A stretch of 64,000 nt of DNA from Actinokineospora fastidiosa (GTDB lineage: Bacteria > Actinomycetota > Actinomycetes > Mycobacteriales > Pseudonocardiaceae), in the NCBI RefSeq assembly GCF_014648415.1, contig NZ_BMRB01000001.1:744001-808000 (forward strand), read 5' to 3'. The notes below the pieces were generated by a model. It saw only the letters and a list, made by a program, of their open reading frames with translations, did not search any database and had not been told where the DNA came from. Numbering within the stretch: position 1 is the first letter of the stretch; each line of letters opens with the position of its first letter. This document shows, piece by piece, positions 23,396 through 36,307 of the stretch. The position numbers and the translations under genes are program-made.

Positions 23396-25234
23396 GTGAC
23401 CCACACTCATCCCGCCGCCGAGGTCCCCGACCGCCTCTTCGCCGACGACGCCGAGGAGGCGCGCTGGCGGGCCCGCTTCCGGGCGCCCAGGGTGACGCTG
23501 CCGGACTGGGCCCGCGAGGCCCCCGACCGCACCGTGTACGTCTCCAACGCCAGCGGCGTCTGGGAGGTCTACGCCTGGGACCGCTCGACCGACACCCACC
23601 GCCAGGTGACCGACCGCCCCAACGGCACGGTGCACGCGACCGTCTCCCCGGACGGTGAGCACGTGTGGTGGTTCGACGACACCGACGGCGACGAGTTCGG
23701 CGTGTGGCGGCGCGAGCCGTTCGCCGGGCGGCCGTCGGGCACGGCCGCCGAGATCGCCGTGCCGGGCGTGCCAGCCGGGTACCCCGCGGGCATGTCGCTG
23801 GGCGATCGCGTGTGCGCGGTCGGCGTCTCCGGCGACGAGGGCACCACGGTCTACCTCTCGCGTGACAACGGCGCGGGAGAGGTGGTCTACCGCAACGAGC
23901 ACGACGCCGGGGTGACCGCGCTCTCCGAGGACGAGACGCTGCTGGCCATCACCCACTCCGAGCACGGCGACAACCGCCACCCCGCGCTGCGCGTGCTGTC
24001 GGTGGCCGACGGCTCGACCGTCGCGGAGAAGTGGGACGGCAAGGGCAAGGGGCTCGACGGCATCGCGTTCAGCCCGGTCGCGGGCGACCAGCGGCTGCTC
24101 GTCGCGCACGAGCGGCGCGGCCGCGAGGAGCTGCTGATCTGGGACGTCGTCGCCGACACCGAGACCGAGATCGTCCTCGACCTGCCCGGCGAGGTCACCG
24201 CCGACTGGTACATGGACGGGACCGCGCTGCTCATCGCGCACACGCACCAGGCGCGCAACACCCTGCACCGCTACGACATCGCCACCGGCTCACTGTCCAC
24301 TCTCGACACCCCGGCAGGCACGATCAGCTCGGCCCACACGCGCCCGGACGACACCGTCGAGTACGCGTGGTCGTGCGCTGCGGAGGCCAGCGTGGTTCGC
24401 GCGCTGTTCACCGACTCCACCGACCGCGTGCTGCTCACCCCGCCCGGCGACCGCGCGCCCCGGTCCCAGCCGCTGGTGGACGCGTTCGTCGACACCCCGA
24501 ACGGGCCCGTGCACGCGCTGATCGCCCGGCCGGACGGCGACGGCCCGCTGCCCACGGTGTTCAGCCTGCACGGCGGCCCGCACGCCGCCGACGAGGACCG
24601 CTTCTCGGCCTACCGGGCGATGTGGCTGGACGCCGGGTTCGCCGTGGTGCACGTGAACTACCGCGGCTCCACCGGCTACGGCTCGGCCTGGCGGGACGCC
24701 ATCGAGGGCAGGCCGGGGCTCACCGAGCTGGCCGACGTCGCCGCCGTGCACGACTGGGCCGTCGCCGACGGCCTGGCCGACCCGGCGCGGTGCGTGGTCA
24801 ACGGCGCGTCCTGGGGCGGCTACCTGACCCTGCTGGCCCTGGGCACCCAGCCCGAGCGCTGGGCCGCGGGCGTCGCCGCGGTGCCGGTGGCCGACTACCT
24901 GGCCGCCTACGAGGACGAGATGGAGCCGCTGCGCGCGTTTGACCGCGCGCTGTTCGGCGGTTCGCCGGACGAGGTGCGCGAGCGCTACGTCGAGTCGTCG
25001 CCGATCACCTACGTCGACCAGGTCCGCGCGCCGGTGCTGGTGCTGGCCGGGGAGAACGACCCGCGCTGCCCGATCCGGCAGATCGACAACTACCTCGACC
25101 GGCTGGCCGAGCGCGGGGTGCCGTACGAGACCTACCGCTACGACGCCGGGCACGGCTCGCTCGTGGTCGCGGAGACCATCAAGCAGTCGGCCATCGAGGT
25201 GTACTTCGCGCTGCGTGCCCTGAAGATGCGCTGA
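23396..25234 (+). CDS. S9-family prolyl oligopeptidase-type peptidase
   Basis: A 612-residue serine peptidase. The N-terminal ~350 residues show beta-propeller-like repeats (YVSNASGVWEVYAWD, VSPDGEHVWWFDD, FSPVAGDQRLLVAHE). The C-terminal alpha/beta-hydrolase domain contains SLHGGPH, NGASWGGYLT with Ser472, GENDPRCP with Asp555 and AGHGSLV with His586, the usual Ser-Asp-His order. No signal peptide is visible, so it should be cytosolic. The GTG start has CAGGAT six bases upstream, close to the leaderless pattern. Its 3' end overlaps the convergent FMN reductase gene by 56 bases. Confidence 0.92.
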   Translation: MTHTHPAAEVPDRLFADDAEEARWRARFRAPRVTLPDWAREAPDRTVYVSNASGVWEVYAWDRSTDTHRQVTDRPNGTVHATVSPDGEHVWWFDDTDGDEFGVWRREPFAGRPSGTAAEIAVPGVPAGYPAGMSLGDRVCAVGVSGDEGTTVYLSRDNGAGEVVYRNEHDAGVTALSEDETLLAITHSEHGDNRHPALRVLSVADGSTVAEKWDGKGKGLDGIAFSPVAGDQRLLVAHERRGREELLIWDVVADTETEIVLDLPGEVTADWYMDGTALLIAHTHQARNTLHRYDIATGSLSTLDTPAGTISSAHTRPDDTVEYAWSCAAEASVVRALFTDSTDRVLLTPPGDRAPRSQPLVDAFVDTPNGPVHALIARPDGDGPLPTVFSLHGGPHAADEDRFSAYRAMWLDAGFAVVHVNYRGSTGYGSAWRDAIEGRPGLTELADVAAVHDWAVADGLADPARCVVNGASWGGYLTLLALGTQPERWAAGVAAVPVADYLAAYEDEMEPLRAFDRALFGGSPDEVRERYVESSPITYVDQVRAPVLVLAGENDPRCPIRQIDNYLDRLAERGVPYETYRYDAGHGSLVVAETIKQSAIEVYFALRALKMR

Positions 25235-25778
25235 GCGCGAACTCGGCCACCTGCAGGCCGATGCGGCGCAGGGTGCTCGCGACCTTCGGGTCCGAGCACC
25301 CGCCCGCGCCGTCGAAGGTGACCTCGGCGCTGTTGACCGACGCCCCCAGCGGCGTCGGCCAGCCGCGCAGGGCGTGCACGATCGAGCGCAGGGCGGTCAG
25401 CGTGGTGACGCTGGCCTGCCAGCCGGACGCGGTGGCCACGCAGCCGACGGCGCGGCCGTCGAGGTAGGGGCGCTCGTCGGCGCGCAGGTCCTCGACGTAG
25501 TCCAGGGCGTTCTTGACCAGTCCGGAGACGGTGCCGTGGTAGCCGGGCGAGACCAGGACGACGCCGTCGGCCTCCCGCAGCTCCTCGATGAGCCTGCGGG
25601 CGGTGTCGGAGCGCTCGGGCAGCGTCGGGTCGTAGAACGGCAGGACGATGTCGGCGCCGGACAGCACGGTCGTCTTCGCCCCCGCCTCGGCCGCGCCCGC
25701 CAGGGCCAGTCGCAGGGCGCGCTCGGACTGCGAGTCCGCGCGCAGGGACCCGCCGATGCCCACCACCGTGACCGTCAC
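25179..25778 (-). CDS. NADPH-dependent FMN reductase-family protein
   Basis: A 199-residue flavodoxin-fold protein. GIGGSLRADSQSERAL binds the FMN phosphate and SPGYHGTVSGLVKNALDYV is the family's second FMN-binding block. It probably reduces FMN or quinones with NADPH. The last ~18 residues (SSGHAARSTPRWPTA) are encoded antisense to the end of the S9 peptidase gene and look like an extension past an ancestral stop. GTG 25778 follows AAAGGA. Confidence 0.88.
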   Translation of the reverse strand: MTVTVVGIGGSLRADSQSERALRLALAGAAEAGAKTTVLSGADIVLPFYDPTLPERSDTARRLIEELREADGVVLVSPGYHGTVSGLVKNALDYVEDLRADERPYLDGRAVGCVATASGWQASVTTLTALRSIVHALRGWPTPLGASVNSAEVTFDGAGGCSDPKVASTLRRIGLQVAEFALSASSGHAARSTPRWPTA

Positions 25779-25874
25779 TCCGCCATCCTTTCACCGCTCC
25801 CAGCACGGTACGACCTCCAGCGCGGTCGAGGTCCAGACGTGTGAGACTGGTTACCGATCGGCGCTACCGGCGGG

Positions 25875-25880
25875 TAACGT
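25875..25880 (+). promoter_or_regulatory. -10 hexamer of the esterase gene (leaderless)
   Basis: TAACGT ends seven bases before ATG 25888. Confidence 0.5.
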
Positions 25881-25887
25881 GCCGGTC

Positions 25888-26934
25888 ATGTCGAAGCTGA
25901 TGAGCCGCGTCCCCCTCGGCGTCCAGGCGGGCTTCGCGCGCGCCGTGTTCGCCCTGCCCGGTCCCGTCCGCCGCCTCATCGCGGGCCCGCCGATCCGCGT
26001 CGACGGGCAGGAGCTGGCGCTGGACGCGCAGTTGCTGCTGGTCCTCGACCGCCTCGGCGACCACGAGTTCGTCCGGGGCACGCCGGAGCAGGCCAGGGCC
26101 AACCTCGCCCGCACGGTGCCGCTGGTCGCGGGCCCGCCGATCGAGCCGGTCGCGGTGCGCGAGCTGAGCCTGGGCGGCGTCCCGGCGCGGCTCTACACCC
26201 CCGCCGAGGACACCGACGCGATGCTCGTCTACTACCACGGCGGCGGCTGGGTGCTGGGCACGCTCGACAGCCACGACAACACCTGCCGCTACTTCGCCCG
26301 CGAGGCGGGGGTGAAGGTGCTGTCGGTGGACTACCGGCTCGCGCCCGAGCACGCCTTCCCCGCGGCCGTGGACGACGCCGTCTCGGCGTTCCGGCACGCG
26401 CACGCCAAGGCGGCCGACTTCGGCGTCGACCCCGGCCGCATCGCCGTGGGCGGGGACAGCGCAGGCGGGAACCTGGCCGCGGTGACGTCGCTGCTGACCA
26501 CGCGCGACGGCGGCCCGGCCCCGGCGTTCCAGCTGCTGCTGTACCCGGGCGCCGACTCCAGCGTGCGCAGGCCGTCGCGCGACCTGTTCGCCGAGGGCTT
26601 CTTCCTGACCAGCGCCAACATCGACTGGTTCTGCGACCACTACTGCCCGGACGTCGCCCAGCGCAGCGACCCGCGCTTCTCGGTGCTGCTGGCCGAGGAC
26701 CTGACCGGGCTGCCGCCCGCCTACCTGGCCACCGCGGGCTTCGACCCGCTGCGCGACGAGGGCGAGGCCTTCGGCGCGAAGCTGGCCGATGCGGGCGTGC
26801 CGGTCACCGTCCGCCGCCAGCGCGACCTGATCCACGGCTACGCCAGCTTCCTCGGCCTGGGCACCCGGTTCCGGGAGGCGACCGCGGAGGCGGCGGGCGC
26901 GCTGCGCACCGGCCTGGCGCTGGCCCGCCCCTGA
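25888..26934 (+). CDS. HSL-type alpha/beta hydrolase (esterase/lipase)
   Basis: A 348-residue member of the hormone-sensitive-lipase family IV. The oxyanion motif is YYHGGGWVLG with His117; the nucleophile is Ser191 in GGDSAGGNLA; GFDPLRDEG and DLIHGY supply the Asp and His of the triad. It should hydrolyse short- to medium-chain esters. There is no signal peptide. It is followed by an MFS gene on the same strand at 84 bases; joint function is possible but unproven. Confidence 0.92.
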   Translation: MSKLMSRVPLGVQAGFARAVFALPGPVRRLIAGPPIRVDGQELALDAQLLLVLDRLGDHEFVRGTPEQARANLARTVPLVAGPPIEPVAVRELSLGGVPARLYTPAEDTDAMLVYYHGGGWVLGTLDSHDNTCRYFAREAGVKVLSVDYRLAPEHAFPAAVDDAVSAFRHAHAKAADFGVDPGRIAVGGDSAGGNLAAVTSLLTTRDGGPAPAFQLLLYPGADSSVRRPSRDLFAEGFFLTSANIDWFCDHYCPDVAQRSDPRFSVLLAEDLTGLPPAYLATAGFDPLRDEGEAFGAKLADAGVPVTVRRQRDLIHGYASFLGLGTRFREATAEAAGALRTGLALARP

Positions 26935-27018
26935 GCCGAACGGTCCACTTCGGACCAAACGCGGGGCCCGGCGATAATCGCTTGCTTTCCGCCGGGCCGC
27001 CCGGGTGGGATCGGGGGC

Positions 27019-28188
27019 ATGCGGCAGTACCGGGCGATGTTCGCCCTTCCGGGAGTCCGCGCCCTCATGACCGTCATGTTCTTCGCGCGTGTGCCGGTGA
27101 CCGCCGCTCCGATGGTGCTCACGCTGCACGTCGTCGAGGGGCTCGGCCGCGGCTACGGCGCCGCCGGTCTGGTGGGCGCGGCGGCGACCGTGGGCATCGC
27201 GATCGGGTCGCCGGTGGTGGGCCGGGTGGTCGACCGCTACGGGCTGCGCCGGATGCTGGTGGTCGTCACGGTCGGCGAGACGCTGTTCTGGGCCACCGCG
27301 CGCTTCCTGCCGTTCCCCGGCCTGCTGGCGTGCGCGTTCCTCGGCGGCATCGTGATGGTCCCGGTGATGTCGATCGGCCGCCAGGCGATCGCGGCGCTGG
27401 TCCGCGAGGAGCTGCGGCGCTCGGCGTACTCGGTGGACTCGGTGTCGGTCGAGCTGACCTACATGATCGGGCCCGCCGCAGCCGTCGCGCTGGTCACCCA
27501 GGTGTCGACGGTGGCGGCGCTGTCGGCGATGGCGGTGGCGGTCGGCGTGGTCGGGCTGGCGCTGTTCGCGATGAACCCGAGGATGCGCGCGGCCGACGAG
27601 GACGCCGAGCCGAAGGTGCCGAGGCGGGAGTGGCTGACGCCGCGCATGGTCGGGGTGCTGGCCATCGGCGCGGGCGCGGTGTTCGTGCTGGCCGGGATGG
27701 AGGTCACGGCGCTGGCCACGCTGCGCGAGAGCGGCCAGCTGAACTGGACCGGCGCGGTGTACGCCGCGATCTGCCTGGCCTCGGCGATCGGCGGGCTCGT
27801 GCACGGCGCGGTGCGCCGGTCGCTGCCGCAGCTGACCCTGATGGTGCTGCTGAGCGCGCTGGTGATCCCGGCGGGCCTCATCGGCGACGCCTGGTGGGTG
27901 CTGGCGCTGGCCCTGGTGCCGTCGAGCCTCGTCTGCGCCCCGACGGTCGCGGCGACCGGCGAGGAGGTGGCCCGGCTGGCGCCCGCGGGCAGCCGCGGCG
28001 AGGCCACCGGGCTGCAGAGCTCGGCGTTCACCCTCGGCGCGGCCGCGGGCGCGCCGGTCGCGGGCTTCGTGGTCGACCACACCGCCCCGGCCGCGGGCTT
28101 CGTGGTGGCCGGGATGGGCGGCCTGCTGGTCGCCGCGGTGGCCTTCGCGTTGTCCCGGTCGCGGTCGCTGGCCCCGGCGCCCGCCTGA
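27019..28188 (+). CDS. MFS transporter
   Basis: A 389-residue major-facilitator protein with about twelve hydrophobic segments and GRVVDRYGLRRML after TM2. Its layout resembles the transporter at 6371, and the two may be distant paralogues. GGGGG lies just before ATG 27019. A GGTCC-N5-GGACC inverted repeat at 26942-26956 lies upstream and could be an operator. Substrate unknown. Confidence 0.87.
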   Translation: MRQYRAMFALPGVRALMTVMFFARVPVTAAPMVLTLHVVEGLGRGYGAAGLVGAAATVGIAIGSPVVGRVVDRYGLRRMLVVVTVGETLFWATARFLPFPGLLACAFLGGIVMVPVMSIGRQAIAALVREELRRSAYSVDSVSVELTYMIGPAAAVALVTQVSTVAALSAMAVAVGVVGLALFAMNPRMRAADEDAEPKVPRREWLTPRMVGVLAIGAGAVFVLAGMEVTALATLRESGQLNWTGAVYAAICLASAIGGLVHGAVRRSLPQLTLMVLLSALVIPAGLIGDAWWVLALALVPSSLVCAPTVAATGEEVARLAPAGSRGEATGLQSSAFTLGAAAGAPVAGFVVDHTAPAAGFVVAGMGGLLVAAVAFALSRSRSLAPAPA

Positions 28189-28193
28189 GCCGA

Positions 28194-28223
28194 CCCGGGG
28201 CGCCCGCGCGGGCGCCCCGGGTG
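28194..28223. terminator. Bidirectional terminator between MFS gene and asd
   Basis: A 30-base perfectly self-complementary sequence starting ACCCGGGGCGCCC, placed between convergent genes. Confidence 0.85.
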
Positions 28224-28228
28224 GTTGC

Positions 28229-29280
<1,052 letters not shown>

Positions 29281-29281
<1 letters not shown>

Positions 29282-29799
29282 CAGCGACCACTCCCCGCGT
29301 ACACCACGGCCTGCTCGTCGCCACCGAGGTCGAAGGCGTCGTGGATCGCCTTGACCGCGTCGTCCAGCTGCGTGTCGCGGATGAGCACCGAGATGCGGAT
29401 CTCGGAGGTATTGATGATCTCGATGTTCACCCCCGCCTTGGCCAGCGCCTCGCAGAACGTGGCCGTGACGCCCGGGTGCGAGCGCATGCCCGCGCCGACC
29501 AGGGACACCTTGCCGACGTGGTCGTCGTAGAGCACCGCGCCGAAGCCCAGCTCCGCGCGGATCTTCTCCAGCGCGGCCACCGCGGTCGGGCCGTTGGTCT
29601 TCGACAGGGTGAAGGTGATGTCGGTCTTGCCCGACTCGGTGCTGGAGACGTTCTGCAGCACCATGTCGATGTCGATCTCCGCGTCGGCGACGGTGCGGAA
29701 GATCCGCGCCGCGACGCCCGCGTGGTCGGGCACGGCGGTCACGGTGACCTTGGCCTCGGACCGGTCGTGCGCGACGCCGGTGATCATCGCCTGTTCCAC
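29281..29799 (-). CDS. Internal start for the aspartate kinase beta subunit
   Basis: Within lysC, GGAGG (29808-29812) lies eight bases before an in-frame GTG at codon 250, giving a 172-residue ACT-domain protein starting [18 protein letters not shown]. In Corynebacterium glutamicum the same in-frame arrangement makes a beta subunit of this size from codon 250, for an alpha2beta2 enzyme with feedback control. The signal here looks just as strong. Confidence 0.85.
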
Positions 29800-30546
29800 G
29801 TTCAAGTCCTCCACTGAGCCGGACACGATGGTCCCGGGCTTGGTGCTGTACGACGAGCGGACGTGGATGCGCACGCCGTAGCGGCGCCCGTACTCCACGC
29901 AGCGCAGCATGAGCACCTTGGCCCCGCTGGCCGCCATCTCCAGCATCTCCTCGTAAGTGACCGAGTCGAGCTTGCGCGCGTCCGGCACGATCCGCGGATC
30001 GGCCGAGTACACGCCGTCGACGTCGGTGTAGATCTCGCACACGTCGGCCTTCAGGGCCGCGGCCAGCGCCACCGCGGTGGTGTCCGAGCCGCCCCTGCCG
30101 AGCGTGGTGATGTCCTTGGTGTCCTGGCTGACGCCCTGGAACCCGGCGACGAGCACGATGCGGCCCTCGTCCAGCGCGGCCTGCACGCGGCTCGGGGTCA
30201 CGTCGATGATGCGCGCCTTGCCGTGCGCCGACGTGGTGATCACGCCCGCCTGCGAGCCGGAGAACGAGCGGGCCTCGGCGCCGAGGGCGCTGATGGCCAT
30301 CGCGACCAGCGAGTTGGAGATGCGCTCACCCGCGGTGAGCAGCATGTCCATCTCCCGCTCCGGCGGCACCGGGTTCACCTGCTGGGCCAGGTCGAGCAGC
30401 TCGTCGGTGGTGTCGCCCATCGCGGAGCACACCACGACCACGTCGTGGCCCGCTTTGCGGGTCGCCACGATCCGCTCGGCCACCCGTTTGATGCGATCGG
30501 CGTTCTCCAGCGAGGAACCACCGTATTTCTGGACGACCAGCGCCAC
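29281..30546 (-). CDS. lysC: Aspartate kinase (alpha subunit)
   Basis: 421 residues. The kinase domain begins VVQKYGGSS and contains [13 protein letters not shown] and [12 protein letters not shown]. The C-terminal third holds two ACT domains that sense Lys and Thr ([35 protein letters not shown]). It phosphorylates aspartate, the entry step to lysine, DAP for the cell wall, Thr and Met. GTG 30546 follows GAGGAGGG at eight bases. A second start inside the gene yields the beta subunit. Confidence 0.97.
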
Positions 30547-30626
30547 TGGCTGCACCCTCCTCAAGCCGCGCGGGGCGGGAGGCAGCACGTCGCTCTCGGG
30601 ACGGCCGCCGTCCCTATCGAAGGGGA

Positions 30627-30632
30627 AGGGTA
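30627..30632 (-). promoter_or_regulatory. Candidate -10 hexamer of lysC-asd
   Basis: TACCCT on the minus strand, about 80 bases before the lysC GTG, would give a leader of about 74 bases. TGTCCG repeats lie further upstream in the same gap. Confidence 0.4.
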
Positions 30633-30737
30633 CCGGTCGGCCCGTTTCCGACAGGTTGCGTCTGTGGTGTCCGCCACTGTCCGACCTGCGATGATCTGTC
30701 CGACTGCGCTCAATGGCCGAACAGGGAGGGGCACCGG

Positions 30738-31919
30738 GTGACAGCGACAGAGGTGGCGCCCGCGCCCGTCGCCGCCGCGCAGGCCGCCGGTTCCGGCAGG
30801 CGGCGGGTGCTGCACGCGCTGGCCCCGGCCGCGCTGTTCCTCGGCGTGCGCGAGGTCGGCCTGATCGTGCTGTCCATGATGGCCGGGCCCAACGGCACCA
30901 CCGCGGGCGCGGCGCTGCGGTCCTGGGACGGGCAGTGGTTCCTCGCCATCGCAGCGGGCGGCTACGACAGCGTCCCGCCCGGCCTGGTCGACGCGTTCGG
31001 CAGGCGGACGGCCGACACCCCGCTGGCGTTCTTCCCCGGCTACCCCACCGTCGTCGGCTGGCTCTACGACCTGGGTTTCCCGCTGGTCGCCTCGGCGCTG
31101 GCGGTGACGATCCTGTCCGGGGTCGTCTGCGCGTACGGGCTGGTCAGGCTGGGCGAGCTGGTGCGCGGCGGGTCCCGGCGGACCGGGCTCGTCCTGGTGG
31201 CGCTGTTCGCCGCGGCGCCGATGTCGATCGTGCTGTCGATGGCCTACTCCGAGGCGATGTTCTGCGCGGCCGCGGTGTGGGCCCTGGTGTTCGTGCTCGA
31301 GCGGAACTGGGTCGCCGCGGGCCTGCTGACGGCCGCGGCCGGGCTGATCCGGCCGACGGCCGCGGCGCTGGTGCTGGCCGTCGGGCTGGCCGCGCTGGCC
31401 GCCGCGCTCCGGCGGCGCGAGGACTGGCGGCCGTGGCTGGGCGGCGCGCTGGCCCCGGTCGGGCTGTTCGGGTACCTGGCCTGGGTCGGGCTGCGCACCG
31501 GTGAGTGGAACGGCTGGTTCGCCCTGCAGAGCCAGGGCTGGGACTCCCGCTTCGACGGCGGCGCGGCCACCGTGCGGTTCAGCCTCCAGGTGCTCGCCGA
31601 CAGCCGCTCGGTGCTGGAGGTGACCACGGTCTGGCTCATCGTCGGCGCGCTGGTCCTGCTCGCCGTCGGCTGGCGACGTCGGCTGGAGTGGCCGCTGCTG
31701 GTCTACGCCGCGGGCGTGCTGGCCATGGACCTGTGCTCCAACGGGCTGATGAACTCCAAGGCCCGGCTGATGGTCCCCGCGGTCACGCTGCTGGTCCCGG
31801 TGGCCATCGCGCTGGCGCGGCGGCGCACGTCGACGATGGTGGCCACCCTCTGCGGGGTCGGCCTGTTCGGGTCCTGGTTCGGGGCGTACGCGATCACGGC
31901 GTGGGGCTATGCGATCTGA
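30738..31919 (+). CDS. GT-C mannosyltransferase-like membrane protein (PIG-V type)
   Basis: A 393-residue multi-pass membrane protein with about ten helices. The first extramembrane loop carries [17 protein letters not shown], the WD...W(F/Y) motif with the catalytic Asp of GT-C enzymes of the PIG-V family, and FFPGYP follows. These enzymes move mannose from polyprenyl-phosphate-mannose to lipids or proteins outside the membrane. The target is unknown. GGGAGGGG lies six bases before GTG 30738. Confidence 0.85.
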   Translation: MTATEVAPAPVAAAQAAGSGRRRVLHALAPAALFLGVREVGLIVLSMMAGPNGTTAGAALRSWDGQWFLAIAAGGYDSVPPGLVDAFGRRTADTPLAFFPGYPTVVGWLYDLGFPLVASALAVTILSGVVCAYGLVRLGELVRGGSRRTGLVLVALFAAAPMSIVLSMAYSEAMFCAAAVWALVFVLERNWVAAGLLTAAAGLIRPTAAALVLAVGLAALAAALRRREDWRPWLGGALAPVGLFGYLAWVGLRTGEWNGWFALQSQGWDSRFDGGAATVRFSLQVLADSRSVLEVTTVWLIVGALVLLAVGWRRRLEWPLLVYAAGVLAMDLCSNGLMNSKARLMVPAVTLLVPVAIALARRRTSTMVATLCGVGLFGSWFGAYAITAWGYAI

Positions 31920-32493
31920 GCCGCACCCGCTGATCGCCGCGCGGTGGAGCCCCCGCGCGCTCGACCCCGACGGCGTCGTGGCCCCGGACGCGCTGCGGCG
32001 GATGCTGGAGGCGGCCCGGTGGGCGCCGTCGTACGGCAACACCCAGCCCGCGCGCTACCTCGTCGGCCCGCGCGGGACCTCGACGTTCGACCGGATCCTG
32101 GCGCTGCTCAACACCGGCAACCGGGCGTGGGCGTTCCGGGCGGGGGCGCTGCTGGTCTCGTGCGCGCAGACGGCCAACGACAAGGGCGAGGTGCCCTACG
32201 CCGAGTACGGGGTCGGCCTGGCCACGGAGAACCTGGTGCTGCAGGCCGTAGCCGAGGGCCTGGTCGCCCACCAGATGGCGGGCTTCGACAAGGCCGGGGT
32301 CAGCGCGGAGTTCGGGCTGCCGGAGACCGTGCGGCCGCTGACCGCGATCGCCGTCGGCGTGCTCGGCCCGCCGGAGCTGCTGGCGCCGGAGAAGCGCGAG
32401 CGGGAGACCCGGCCGCGGCGGCGGGTCCCGGCGGCCGAGCTGTCGTTCACCGACGCGTGGGGGACGCCCTACCTCAGCCCAGACGCCGGATGA
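31909..32493 (+). CDS. Nitroreductase-family protein
   Basis: 194 residues of the FMN-dependent nitroreductase fold: RWSPRALDPD at the N-terminus, EAARWAPSYGNTQPAR (FMN-phosphate contacts) and YGVGLATENLVLQAVAEGLVAHQMAGFD in pieces further on. It probably reduces nitro compounds or quinones with NAD(P)H. The start overlaps the mannosyltransferase by 11 bases, so the two are in one operon. Its 3' end overlaps the convergent small membrane gene by 20 bases. Confidence 0.88.
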   Translation: MRSEPHPLIAARWSPRALDPDGVVAPDALRRMLEAARWAPSYGNTQPARYLVGPRGTSTFDRILALLNTGNRAWAFRAGALLVSCAQTANDKGEVPYAEYGVGLATENLVLQAVAEGLVAHQMAGFDKAGVSAEFGLPETVRPLTAIAVGVLGPPELLAPEKRERETRPRRRVPAAELSFTDAWGTPYLSPDAG

Positions 32494-32791
32494 GCCGCGC
32501 GGCGACCGAGGAGACGACCAGCCAGAACACCGCGGCGATCCCGTAGTTCACCAGCACGGCGAGCTTGCGGTCCTCCGGGGTGAACAGGTCCTTGAACGCC
32601 AGCGCCAGCGGCTCGGCCGCGTCGGCGAAGAAGCCGGTGATCGGGTTGTCCGGGTTGGCGTTGCCCATCACCAGGACCACGTGCACGACCAGCACGAGCG
32701 CGATGAGCAGGCCCGCCCACCGCACGACCCCGGCCAGGGCGCCGACCACGCGTGCGCGGGTCGCGCCCCGGGCGGAGTCGGTGTCGGCCAT
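32474..32791 (-). CDS. Small two-TM membrane protein, paralogue A
   Basis: 105 residues with helices at about 21-43 and 83-100. The second half (ALAFKDLF...LVNYGIAAVFWLVV...ARLIRR) closely matches the neighbour at 32808. No known family. The pair probably arose by tandem duplication. Confidence 0.8.
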   Translation of the reverse strand: MADTDSARGATRARVVGALAGVVRWAGLLIALVLVVHVVLVMGNANPDNPITGFFADAAEPLALAFKDLFTPEDRKLAVLVNYGIAAVFWLVVSSVAARLIRRLG

Positions 32792-32807
32792 ACCGGGGAG
32801 TGTCGCA

Positions 32808-35128
<2,321 letters not shown>

Positions 35129-35132
35129 GCGG

Positions 35133-35178
35133 GAACGGCACAGGCCCACCGGCTTCGCGCCGGTGGGCCTGTCCGTTC
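35133..35178. terminator. Bidirectional terminator between leuA and the peptide ABC operon
   Basis: A stem of about 20 bp with one mismatch (35133-35153 with 35159-35178), centred on ACAGGCCCACCGGC and its complement. It separates convergent genes. Confidence 0.9.
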
Positions 35179-35179
35179 T

Positions 35180-36307
35180 CTAGTGGTGGTCCATGACCTC
35201 GGTCATCGACGCCGGGCCGATGAGCGGGACGTCGGGGATGACGTCGGCGTCCGGGGGCTCGTACACCGGGCGCACCTCGTGCCTGGCGATGCGGCCCGCG
35301 GCGATGTCCTCCGCCCAGTGGCAGGCGACGCGGTGGCCCGCGTTGATCTCGCGCAGTTGCGGGCGCTCGGTGTCGCAGCGCGTCTCCTGCCGCCAGGGGC
35401 AGCGGGTGTGGAACCGGCAGCCGCTGGGCGGGTTGGCAGGCGACGGGAGGTCGCCGGTCAGCAGGATCTGCTCGCGCTCGTCCTCCACCAGCGGGTCCGG
35501 CACCGGGATCGCCGAGAGCAGCGCCTTGGTGTACGGGTGCAGCGGCTCCGCGTAGAGGCTGTCGGAGTCCGTCTCCTCCACCAGCGCGCCCAGGTACATC
35601 ACGCCGATGCGATCGGAGATGTGCCGGACCACGGCGAGGTCGTGGGCGATCACCAGGTAGGTGAGGCCGAACTCCGCCTGCAGGTCCTCCAGCAGGTTGA
35701 TCACCTGCGCCTGCACCGAGACGTCCAACGCGGACACCGGCTCGTCGGCCACGATCAGGTCCGGTTCCAGGGCAAGGGCCCTGGCGATCCCGATCCGCTG
35801 GCGCTGCCCGCCGGAGAACTCGTGCGGGTACTTGCGCAGCGCGGTCGACGGCAGGCCGACCGCGGTCAGCAGCTCCCGCAGGCGCTTCGCCGTGCTCTCC
35901 TTGCCCTTGTCCAGGTCGTGCGCGCGCATGCCCTCCACGAGCAGCGACTCGACCGACTGGCGCGGGTCCAAACTGGACAGCGGGTCCTGGAACACCATCT
36001 GCATGCGCCTGCGCATCCGCCGCAGCGGCTCGCCGCGCAGGCCGGACAGGTCCGTGCCGTCGAAGACGACCCGGCCTGCCGTGGGCTCGACCAGCTTGAG
36101 GATGCCGCGCCCGAGCGTGGTCTTGCCGCAGCCGGACTCGCCGACCAGGCCGTAGGTCTCGCCGCGCCTGACCTCGAGGCTCACCCCGTCGACGGCGTAG
36201 ACGTAGCCGACCGTGCGGTCGAGCACGACGCCGCGCTTGATCGGGAAGTGCATCTTGAGGTCGTCGACGGTGAGCAGGGCATCGCCCCGCTCCGCTGGCT
36301 CGCTCAC
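35180..36307 (-). CDS. Peptide ABC transporter ATPase (DppF/OppF type)
   Basis: 375 residues. Walker A is GESGCGKTT, the signature is [15 protein letters not shown], and Walker B is [12 protein letters not shown]. The C-terminal oligopeptide-transporter extension has Cys residues in [17 protein letters not shown], the OppF-type iron-sulfur/zinc motif. It overlaps the preceding ATPase gene by GTGA. Together with the other four genes it drives import of di- or oligopeptides, nickel or similar ligands. Confidence 0.95.
   Translation of the reverse strand: MSEPAERGDALLTVDDLKMHFPIKRGVVLDRTVGYVYAVDGVSLEVRRGETYGLVGESGCGKTTLGRGILKLVEPTAGRVVFDGTDLSGLRGEPLRRMRRRMQMVFQDPLSSLDPRQSVESLLVEGMRAHDLDKGKESTAKRLRELLTAVGLPSTALRKYPHEFSGGQRQRIGIARALALEPDLIVADEPVSALDVSVQAQVINLLEDLQAEFGLTYLVIAHDLAVVRHISDRIGVMYLGALVEETDSDSLYAEPLHPYTKALLSAIPVPDPLVEDEREQILLTGDLPSPANPPSGCRFHTRCPWRQETRCDTERPQLREINAGHRVACHWAEDIAAGRIARHEVRPVYEPPDADVIPDVPLIGPASMTEVMDHH

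Noticed and set aside
30663..30678. CRP-like site TGTGGTGTCCGCCACT between lysC and the mannosyltransferase
   Set aside because: Only seven of ten consensus positions match and GTGG/CCAC is common in GC-rich DNA.
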